Source: Bugulina stolonifera (Eukaryota > Bryozoa > Gymnolaemata > Cheilostomatida > Bugulidae). From it: a stretch of DNA of 64,000 nt. Positions 1 to 9,900 of the stretch are shown here, piece by piece; positions within the stretch are counted from its first letter, which is position 1; each line of letters opens with the position of its first letter. The notes below the pieces were generated by a model that had not been told where the DNA came from, ran no database searches, and worked only from the letters and a program-made list of their open reading frames with translations. The position numbers were made by a program, and so were the translations under genes. The stretch spans positions 27,094,429 to 27,158,428 of the forward strand of contig OW285187.1 of the NCBI GenBank assembly GCA_935421135.1. Reading direction: 5' to 3'.

Positions 1-410
1 CCATGATTTCGAGGTTGACAGTCATATGGGTGACAACAATTTGCGCAGCTGTTTTAGTAGCATTGAAACAATGTTTATTTTATGCTATGGAATTATAATA
101 ATAATACTACTGCTATTATGTAATAGGGTAATATAGTGTTCTAGGAATGGTCCATCATTCACAGGTAGGATGCTCGAATCTTAACTGTCCTTTGCTCATC
201 ATTCAATTAGCTCTGCACGTGTTGCATATGAGCACGTTAATTATTCTTTTTTTCAGTGATGGTCGTTGGCTTCTTCGCTGTACCTCATTCATCTCCGCCT
301 TTGCTATTAAATATATATTCTGAGTTTGAACAAACTAGAACTTCAATCTGTATACTTTGGGATTTTAAACATTTCATCAAAACTTTTGTACCGTGTAGGT
401 TGTTTTTATG

Positions 411-554
411 CAAGGAATATGTCTTTTGAGCAGTCAGAAACATGTTTTTCATCCAGTCCCTGGCCTACTCTCGTAGCACGGTGAACAAAACATATTTTTA
501 TAGAATGATTTTTAACAAGTCTCTGATTGCTCAAAAAACACAATTCTACCTTGA
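411..554. mobile_element. MITE family 1, copy in segmental duplicate A
   Basis: The left end CAAGGAATATGTCTTTTGAG and the right end read as its reverse complement (CAAGGTAGAATTGTGTTTTT) form imperfect terminal inverted repeats. The internal GTTCACCGTG and GAGTAGGCC blocks, read on the reverse strand, are shared with the copy at 3315-3461. It has no coding capacity. The same insertion is present at 15665-15818, so it predates the segmental duplication. Confidence 0.65.
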
Positions 555-1347
555 GGTCATAATCAATATAGCATACTTACAACTACCAGTGCAGATGGAT
601 GTGGGGTCCTTTCCAGCACTGTGTCCTTCATTATTCACTATTGATGGAGATCTCCAAGTGATTGGGACGTCTCCGTGGCCTCTGTCCAGTCGCACATATA
701 TCATTACGTCACTGATGCTTCTGGCGACAGGTTTGCCAAATGATCGCTTGGCTGGCGCAGTGTCATTTGTGGATGGCGCATTCACATCTTTCGCTGGCGC
801 AGAGACATTTTTCGCTGGCGCAGTGAGATTTCTCACAGGCACAGGGGCACTTCTCGCTGGCGCAGAGACACTTTTAGCTGGCGCAGAAACATTTTTCGCT
901 GGCGCAGGGACATTTTTCACAGGCATAGGGGCACTTTTCGCTGGCGCAGGGGCACTTCTCGCTGGCGCAGGGGCACTTCTCGCTGGCGCAGTGACACTTC
1001 TCGCTGGCGCAGTGACACTTTTCGCTGGCGCAGTAATGTTCTTAGCAGTGGTAGTACCAATAATCAGTTGACGTGCCATCATATTTCTGCAAAAGAATAT
1101 TTTTGCTGTTTTAGTAGTTTGGAAAGATATTGCTAAGTAGTAAATGAGTAAATATATATACATGTAGTTGTACTAATTTGGATTTCAAGACAATGCATTC
1201 GAGTCTATTTGAGAATCTATTACTGATGCAAGGGGTGATAATTATAATAATAATATAAATATTTACTTACACTAAGAGGTTGAGGAATATCAGAACACAG
1301 AAAGTGATGAAGGTAAACATGGCTAGAACTGTGTTATGTGCATCCAT
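546..1347 (-). CDS. Putative secreted or anchored protein with 7-residue-repeat stalk and HYR-like half domain (copy A)
   Basis: I do not recognise this gene; the model is inferred. On the minus strand exon 1 (1347-1271) encodes MDAHN followed by a long hydrophobic stretch typical of a signal peptide or anchor, then a GTAAGT donor. Exon 2 starts at 1086 after a TTTTGCAG acceptor. The phase (two bases plus one) joins exon 1 in frame to NMMARQL, two Asn sequons, about thirteen 7-residue units such as SAPAPAR or SVTAPAR, and then SISDVMIYVRLDRGHGDVPI and PSIVNNEGH. That tail resembles the first half of a hyalin repeat (HYR), weakly. Exon 2 may be spliced at 581 (GTAAGTAT donor), or read on to a stop at 546-548, giving 205 aa. 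No further exon was found. The stalk is basic, rich in Pro, Ala, Ser and Thr, and could be glycosylated. Copy B at 15811-16570 has the same structure. Confidence 0.45.
751..1033. repeat. 21-bp minisatellite, copy A (about 13 units)
   Basis: Tandem units of the type GCTGGCGCAGGGGCACTTCTC with variants (GTGACACTTTTC and similar). The unit is seven codons, so a reading frame stays open through the array; read on the minus strand it gives the stalk of the putative protein at 546-1347. The array is 42 bp (two units) longer than copy B at 16016-16256. Confidence 0.9.
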
Positions 1348-1860
1348 GTCAAAAAATATTGTCAGCAATGATAAGAAGAGTAACGACAGTAGCAAACGCA
1401 TATTCACTTCCTATCGGGTTGCAGCAGAATTGTACTGTGTTACAGAATTATCCTGTTGCTAGTCAGATTTCTGGAATGTGGAGCATTTTAACTCAAGCCA
1501 TGAAGTATTTGATTGTTGGAAATTATTTCATGTATATTGCTAGTACAAGATTTGCATTCTTTTCCATTACCTTAGCGACTCCTCTCATTGTTGTACACTT
1601 CGCACATTGGAGAATCACTCTGGAATTTGAAATTCAGCTATTGTAGAGTTATCTCCTTCCACTATATAACAGAGAGAACAAACAACTTCTCAAACCCCTT
1701 TGTTGAGATGTAATAGCTCCTTTACAAAGTTTGACCCTATCCAATAGAAAATTTTTATAAATATAAAATATTAGACAAAAGGTATTGAGTAACCATATGA
1801 GAGGGATGGGGTATTGCGATTGGTACATTAGTGTCTTGTAGGCTAAAATAAATGTATTTA

Positions 1861-2126
1861 GTGTCTTCGCGACCTAAATTTCAGCACGGACCCACCTTGC
1901 TGCAAAGTTTTCCGGCACACATTTATCACAGTCGTGAACAGACCCGCCTGGGCCTAAACCAAATCCTCATTTTCATGTGAAAGAAATTGGGCATGCCAAT
2001 GAGGTACGGGTGATTTTCTCCAACCAAGCGAAATCCCAGATCAATGGCCGTTTGGGCCTAAAGTTGAAGGCCATCTTTGGATAAATTAATTGCGACCCAA
2101 GTTGGTCCAAGAGGTCGAGAAGACAC
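1861..2126. mobile_element. MITE family 2 with TA target duplication (copy A)
   Basis: It starts GTGTCTTCGCGACC and ends with the near-perfect inverse GGTCGAGAAGACAC, flanked on both sides by TA (1859-1860 and 2127-2128). The short TIR with a TA duplication suggests a Tc1/mariner-type non-autonomous element. The GC-richer core includes the words GGGCCTAAACC and GGCCGTTTGGGCC. It is duplicated at 17100-17361. Confidence 0.7.
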
Positions 2127-3149
2127 TAATTGTTTCGAGTTCTAAACTTGAGAGTAACCAATTTACTTGGAAATACAAGAATGTACGAGTATATGCGTAC
2201 AAGTCCATTATGTTTGCACTGGTAGTATGATGAACTTAGAAGAAACCATGAATGTTGTCTAATTTATTTGACTGCACAACTGTTGGTGGCAACAACTCCT
2301 AGTGATTTCAGATTTGACGGTTTATTGGATGTAGAAACATTTTGCATGTACAGTGTATTATATTATATCTTTGTAGAATCCAGGTAAACCTCACTTCAAC
2401 CACTATCTGTTTGAATCAATCTGTATATGCATCAGAAATACCTGCAAGGTGGACAAGTCTCAAGTCTTCGTGTTTGAGGCTAATCTCTTTCCTCTTTTCA
2501 CAGAGATTCTTCAACAGGATTTCACAGGTATATTACCTTGGTTACAGTTTGTAGTTGTTACCCTGGCTATCTATATATTATAGTGCCTTTGGGAATTGTT
2601 GAACCAATCTAGGTTGGAAATTGTAATTCCAAGATGCCCATTCAGCCTTTGCTGACACAGTTTGCGTCCTGGCATGTTGTTTGGCCAGACGAAGCCATTT
2701 CTAACTCATCAGCTCACGCATGTTTCTCGTACGAAAATGAGCACTTTAAATTTGACCCAGGCCATTTTCACTACACTTGTGATGAAAGTATGTCTGAGTC
2801 TAAAAGTAGTCTCGCAAATATGACTAAGTGCCTGTAGCTGTTGCCAAGGTTTCATTTTCTAGGTCTCAATACTAACTCTCCACCTTGTTTTTTTACAAGT
2901 ATATTCAAAGCTTTTCTCATTTACCGATGGCTGTTTTCGGCTGAAGGTAAACAAATCAGCAGACAGATTACAGTGATGTATGTTTCACATGTTGTACTTA
3001 TATTCCCTTTTATGATTGTTCTGTCTGATACTATCATACAGTTACATGTACATGTAGGCCGACTCGTATGTAACTGGTTGTATTTGTAGAGTTTATTCCA
3101 TATGTGTTCCAAGTTCTGTCACTTAGGCTGGAGATGCATGAAGCGAGCT

Positions 3150-3236
3150 CATGCTGACATCCCCATCACCCATCAATGGTCAATAACGAGGGACACAGCT
3201 CTGGAAACAACTGGAAAACCATCTGCACTGGTAGTT
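3150..3236 (+). pseudogene. Third fragment of the HYR-like exon, plus strand
   Basis: This is homologous to the end of exon 2 of the putative gene at 546-1347, but in the opposite orientation. It reads HADIPIT, then after a deletion of about 10 bp that shifts the frame, PSMVNNEGHSSGNNWKTICT. It is followed by the same GGTAGTT|GTAAGTATGC donor. Most differences in the NNEGHS part are at third codon positions, as expected if the family was under protein-level selection before this copy decayed. Confidence 0.5.
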
Positions 3237-3314
3237 GTAAGTATGCTATATATAATATGATATGGAGCGTCAAAGGGGTTTAAGCATCATTTAATATCAT
3301 AGGATGTTTCTAAT

Positions 3315-3461
3315 GCAAGAATTATGTTTTTAGCAGTCACAGACATTTTACAAATCCATGAAATTATGTTCGGTTCACTGTGTTAGGTGAGTAGGTTAGG
3401 GTGTAGTATTTTCATGGATTTGAAACAAATCTTTGACTGCTCAAAAGACCAATTCCATGCA
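3315..3461. mobile_element. MITE family 1, third copy
   Basis: The left end TGCAAGAATTATGTTTTTAG and the right end, inverted, TGCATGGAATTGGTCTTTTG, form long imperfect inverted repeats that also share AAATCCATGAAA. It sits just 3' of the donor of the HYR-like fragment, as family 1 does in the other two copies, so the MITE probably sat in the ancestral intron of that gene. Confidence 0.65.
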
Positions 3462-3715
3462 TAGAAAACTGCTGCTGCTGAAATACAGCCTGTTTCCTTG
3501 CTGATGTATTTACAGAGAGAAGATGTCACATTGTACAAAGCAGGTGTTTGTACCGCTCTTGCAGAGGCTAACCAGCTCTAAAACCACCAAGTATGTGAAA
3601 GGAATGTCGCCAACACCTTCCTGTGGAGACCAGTCTAAGGGCCTTTTACAACTAGAACACATACATACATCATGTACATGATATCACAGCAGGTGCTAGT
3701 GGTAGCTAAATTCAA

Positions 3716-6700
3716 GACTTAAAAGATAGCCATGCAAGGGGTAAGGATTTACCTCAGTCTTATGCACCTGCTTGTGAATATCTTCATGTGTCTTGTGTGG
3801 TCTTGCATATTGAACTCCTTCATTTTTACTTGCAGGCTAAAAGTACTACAGTGGGACTCATACAGTAGAAGAATCAAGGCATTAGCTTATTGAAACAGAT
3901 AAAGATGCATGCATAGTTGTATGTCTGTTAGGACAACTCATGCTCTACATTGTACTTTTCTTACTTTGATTCATGCAAATATATCCATTTGGAAGCAGTT
4001 CTGTCTGCGTTTCTTTACTTTTAGTTTGTTTCTTTACTTTTAGTTGCAATTTTTCTATTATGATTTGTTCTATTCGTCTATGTACATAATCATAATATCT
4101 AGTTTTGTTGTAATCAGAGATGTCTATGTTGTGTTTTTGTATGTCCCAGGCTACAACTTTCTATTTTTTTCATTCTTTTTGAAGTTTTTTTGTAAAATAT
4201 CGGTTGGTTATTGTCATGTCGGTGTAACTATTTTTAAATACATTGTGTAAGTTCTTATGTCAATATATTTCCAAGTGGTTGTAAATACCTATTCTTGGGC
4301 TTAGTTCACATCCTTGCTAACTACTGTCAAGTGTTAGTATGCATTAGTAACAGGTGCAGTAAAAATGACAGACAAAATGATACATCAAGTAGTTGGGAAA
4401 AGGGGGTAAAATTCTCTGTCTAACACTGATTTTATTGACCAAGCAAAGTTATTTTGTGAGTTATCTTCTCCCTAAAGAAGATAACTCTGGGCAGATGACC
4501 ACGATGTAATGGCGACTGTAGCCTTAGAAAGGACAACATTGGATATCTGTGTGCTCCTTCGCTAGTGCGTAAACAGTAACAATATCATAATGTAAAGTGC
4601 TGTGTAACCCAGGCTGATTACAGAAACTTCAAACGTAGCCTTGAACTGAACCAAAGACGATACAGTTTATGTAGTTAACGTGCCAGCCCCAGCCCTATTC
4701 GCCATCAATTGTGCTGCTCTATGGCTATTCTCCCGCACATTTAATTTGAAAGACTCGAGAGTTTTTTGTTCATTAAAAAACGAGTTTGTTACGAATGTTG
4801 AGCATCATTCCTTTATTTATTGACTATTGCTTTAACCCTTGTTTATGAAATTCCAAATTTATTTATGTGTACTCTTACTCGTAGCCTATAGAAAGTGACA
4901 ATTTGAATTTCACAGTTTCTCACATTCTCTCTGTGAAAGTCGGAGTGAATAATAATAAAATATAATCACAATCCAATGATATGATAAATAAATAAAATTC
5001 TAATAGACAGTTTAACAATTGATAATTTTTGTCTTATAAACTGAAGTGAAATAAAAACATGTAGTTTGACTAATTTTACTTGCTTTTAGCCACTTTATTT
5101 TGACTATAACCGTAACCACCTCTGGCCTTAAACTTTTTTTAAATATTGGTTAATCAATCATTAATGTAATGGTTTTCTTATTGTCAATTGTGAAAATTCA
5201 ACTGGAAACAAATCAGATGTCACCCAATAACAACTGATTTTTCTCCAGTCGAATCTTCACAGAAGATGTTAGTGAATATAATATATTTAATATTTTATTA
5301 ATGTAATTGTATAAAAATAATATAGGTAAATATGGTTAATAAAATATATTAAATATACATATTCATATTCTATTGAATTGTATAGTGATATTGATATTCA
5401 ATACTATGATTTTGTATAATATTAATATATTTATCTCATATTTATATTATGAATTATAATTATAATAATGATAATAATAATTATTATCGTTTTAAATCTT
5501 GTTGTAGAATTGTCTTTGTAAAAATAATATAATAATAATACTAATGAAATAATGTTTTTTTTTATTTCATTTATTAATCATAGGCTTAGGCTATATTACC
5601 TGCTCATTTATTTAAATAAAATAGTTTCATTACTATAATAATAAATTATAATTTTAATAATGCTTATTATCATGAAATATTAAATTATTTTTTATAACGT
5701 ACACATTACTATATGCTATGGCTATACTACATGTACTTTACTAATTAAATTTAAAGTACGGATATGTTGTAGCAACATTTGGGGGCTTGGTAATATCCAT
5801 TATGACAGTTAAATTAGTGGACTATATTTTTTCCATCTGCACACTGCTGGACTTAGTCCATGGGCCTATAACTTAAAAATTTTCAGGTATAATGGTGACG
5901 AAGATAAAGTGAGTTCTTCTTGAACAGTGTTATCACTCTAACATGCACTTACATAACCATCTTTAATCATTAAGTGCAGCCGAGGTAATGCACGCCTCAG
6001 GCTACATAAACAGTACATTTTGTGGCTCCCATTGCTCATATATGGTTTTTATCAATGTAACTGTAATTTTATAAAATTTCTATTATTTCCACACATCCTT
6101 TTGTAACTGTCGCTTGAATCTAACATTGTGCCATCTCTGTTAGAAGGATTATGTCTCAGAGATATCACCAACACAGTGGGCCTGATCATGATGATGATTT
6201 CGCCTAATTGCATAGCCAACCAGATTTTGTTGAACATATTATCCTGTTAGCCTATTGTATTCCTTGATTTGTCACCAACTGCTTTTTTTTCGTGAACAGC
6301 AAGTTTTGTTCGCTTCCAACGATACTTGTGTAGGTCTATTTATTAACATAGGTAGAAAGAAATATTTTCATTCATCATGCATATAGCCCATGAGAAATTT
6401 TGTCTTGTATACTAACATTTCATTCTTTCCCGCAAATGATGTTATTATTAAGCTTGCAATCTGGAAGCAATGGATACTTGAACTCATAAAATAACTTGCA
6501 TGAAATAAAAACATCTGTCTTTAGTGATGATGATATTTTTAATAATGATTGTCCCCTTTCTATATCATGGTCAGCATTTCACTAGAATAATCATTCTATA
6601 GTCATATGACAACTCTCATCAAATGAGATTTCTTTGTTATCTGTGGGCTTATCAGACCTGAAAAGTTGGTCTATGCTAGTCTGATTTTCAGCAAGTATGA

Positions 6701-6991
6701 ACTACCGCTAACCTATATCCAATCTTGTTTTACATACATGAGGCTAAGTTACTACTCTTAATAATGGTGAAATCGTTTTACACTTGATTAACTTTGCCTT
6801 CTCATACATACAGTAGACATCGGCTGGGTCCTACACATGTTTATACTTAGTACGTCATCGAATTTTGCAGAATATGCATTTTCATCAGTTGGTAAATTAC
6901 CAAGTTTTGACATCATTTTTGGTCATTTAACTCCTAAATATTGCGTAATTGGGTAATTTTGATGGTTTTAGTGCTAGTAGGCTGAGCAGAA
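3716..6991. other. Gene-poor stretch between the duplicate and CSE1L
   Basis: No open frame here looks coding. The part from about 4960 to 5760 is very A+T-rich with long ATA and TAA runs. CSE1L transcription should start in the last few hundred bases, but no TATA box or other clear core element stands out. Confidence 0.6.
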
Positions 6992-9900
6992 ATGGAACTG
7001 AATGCTGAGAATATTCAAGCCTTGTCAAATTACCTACAACAAACGTTGAGCTCCGATGCAGCAACTCGGCGTACTGCTGAAAAATATCTGGAGTCTGTGG
7101 AGGGTAACAAGAACTATGCTCTACTGCTTCTTATGCTCGTGAACAACAGTGATGCCGCTATGCATATTCGTACAAGTTCGGCAATTACTTTCAAGAACTT
7201 TGTGAAGAGAAACTGGAGAGTAGTAAGTCATGTTTGACTATTGTTTTTTTCTGTGACTATTTTAGCATTTTGAATGGCATATACAGTGGAATTTGCTTAA
7301 TTCAACCTTGGATATAATTCAAAAACTTGGTTAGTTCAAACTGTTCCCCCTGGTCCCTGCTGAGCACTATATAAATGACTTCAACCAATTCAAACTTACC
7401 ATCTGTAATTCAAACTTCATGCAGCTTAGGCTCACACTATAATCAATGGTAATACTATCACAGCCAGCATTAGTCACCTTATAATTGTTGCTAGTTACTA
7501 CTGCAATATGTTTCTGCTCAAACTAAGGTGTTCCTTAGCTAAATGCGGTTTTATACTGTTGTCCTGTACAATGCAATGCATGTCATTATATGAAATGAAG
7601 AGATCACATAATTCAAACTCGGCCTAGTTCAAACCAATTATGGTGGTTCCTTGGAATTTGAAATAAGCAAGTTCCACTGTGTTATGATAATATAGGCCTA
7701 CATATAGAATGTATTCATTAGATGCTAGACGTCTAAAATTTATTTATATGAATGCTTTGTTCTGCAAGTGGTCGTTTACAAACATTATAAATTATCTAGG
7801 ATTCTTCTTACTAGGTGTGTTTAGCACTTCTTGGTAACGATCTATATAATAATGGCATGTGTAGATGATGCAATCTTTTATCTGCCTATTCCAGGTTGAC
7901 GACCAACCAGATAAAGTTGATGCTGAAGATCGGAAATTGATTCGAGATCAAATAGTTGAGCTGATGTTGAATAGTCCTGAATCTCTCCAGAAACAGGTTT
8001 GCGTCGTCTTGTTGTTGCCTAAGTAATACCGAACACCGAGTCAAGTTTGTACCATTTATACATCAAATCTACCAAGAACGTTTAATGACTGCTTAGACAA
8101 ACGCTACGCAGGAATACATTACTCTATTTGTAGTTGAGTGACGCTATTAGTATCATTGGGCGCGAAGATTTCCCCAACAAGTGGCCCAGATTAATTCTTG
8201 ATATGGTAGATAAGATCCAGACTGGAAACTTCCATATAATAAATGGAGTTCTTCGCACTGCCCACTCCATCTTTAGAAGGTAGGAGGTTTAGTGCTCTCA
8301 CCATTCCAGCTTACATTATTAGGATCACCCATGTTGTGAGAGGGAAATATGGTTTTACAGTATCATGAGATGCTTCCAAATTTTGTGTCCTTTAGTATTT
8401 TACTGACAGTTATATTTTCCTTGAACCATCTGAATTTATTTTTATGCTCATTCAGAATCACAAAAACTTAGGTCAAAGTTAGTGATTCTTAGCATTTTCA
8501 GGTATCATTTGGATATTATTTGGTAAAATTGTTAACTTTGACCAGGTGTAGTCAAATAAGTTAACATTAAATTCGTGAAGAGCATAAAACTGATTCAGAT
8601 TGTGCAGGAATGAAATAAGTGTCCGTACAATCCTGTAAGATTCTAATTTCTAAATGATTCTTCATTTTCTCATTTTTGAGCGCCTACTTAATTTTCATAT
8701 CATTCATGGAAGTAAGATAGTTCTCCAGTTTCTATAATTATATCTACATCCGGAGTGTTGATTGCCACCATTTTCTTGAATGTAGAGTAGGAGAAAAACT
8801 ACCAAATAAACTTTCCTGCACACACTCGATTGTATCTCACGACAATTTGCGCGTTTAAAAAGGCTTTTCAGTAGCACTTTGATTATGACATAATCCAAGA
8901 TATGCTATTTGATAGATATCGGTATGAATTCAAGTGTGATGAGCTTTGGTTGGAGATCAGGTATGTGCTGGACCAGTTTTCACAGCCTCTAACAGATCTT
9001 CTCAATGTAAGTCAGCGTTCAGTTTATTTATATTACATACATGTAAGTTACCGTACATGTAAATTCTTATTATATTCTTATTACATAAGTTACTATATTA
9101 TATTCATATTACATGTTTCCATGTGAGAATCTACTCGCTCTGTTCTCATGGGGAATATCTTGGTAGCGTTAGTAATTAACGGTGGGAATCCATGTTTCTG
9201 CAGGAAACTATGAAACTGGTAACAGAGCATTCTGGAAGCCAAGAAGTGCTAAGAGTGCTGTTCAGTTCAATAGTGTTTATATGCAAGATATTCTACAGTC
9301 TCAACTCTCAGGTGAGTAAATTTGTTACAAACAGCTGTCCTATTGGACAATTCGTTACAAACAGCTCTCCTATTGGACAATTCATGCTTCCTGTTCCAGA
9401 GAATTGTTATGATAATTTCTGTCCATATAAAACAGTTACTCTCTGACGGGATTTTCTGTCTGTTCATTACTGGTGCACAAGCACTGCACTGTTTACTACT
9501 GAACTAGTTTTTAGATTATCTTTTATATTACTGTAGGACCTCCCGGAGTTCTTTGAGGATAACATGCAGGAGTGGATGGAGAATTTCCATACATTGCTAA
9601 ACCTTGACCAGAATATCGTTACCAACCAGGTATGGCCATAATAGGTACACATGGGATATATAGTATTTTGCATATAATATATTTGTATATAAATTACAAT
9701 GTATGTGTGGTGTACATGAACTGTATACAAGTACTATGTCTATACACGTATATGTATTTACTCATTGTATGTGCATGTGTACTACTTAGACCAGATTTAA
9801 ACTGATCAAAGTATACTAGACACATACCTTACTCAACTACTCGTTGTGTTTATTATTGTACAGCTCAACTGTTAGTTATTTGTATTACAGAATGGTGATG

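Larger units (their letters stand above)
2377..3601 (+). pseudogene. CSE1L pseudogene fragment (exon 14, partial exon 15, exon 17)
   Basis: This fragment cannot make exportin-2. The exon 14 copy (2377-2527) is the full 151 nt with both splice sites kept but several missense changes. The exon 15 copy starts at 3090 and breaks off after 3147. Exon 16 is absent. The exon 17 copy (3516-3601) still reads the VFVPLLQRL and SSKTTKYVKG stretches, but its donor has changed from GTAAGT to GAATGT. There is no start region. It lies about 3.3 kb upstream of the intact gene in the same orientation. Confidence 0.8.
1..3715 (+). repeat. Segmental duplicate (copy A) of part of CSE1L, upstream of the gene
   Basis: Bases 1-3147 match 15256-18315 almost base for base in the same orientation, and about 3470-3715 matches about 19080-19330. 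The match starts at base 1, so the duplicate may extend left of the window. It carries CSE1L intron 13 sequence, exon 14, intron 14, the first part of exon 15, and exon 17. The 3' part of exon 15 and all of exon 16 are missing, replaced by 3148-3470, which holds an unrelated-looking fragment and a MITE. The stretch around 2628-2815 also differs from its counterpart at 17867-17985. Because the gene part is rearranged and a splice donor is mutated, a real duplication is more likely than an assembly echo, though the latter is not excluded. Confidence 0.85.
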
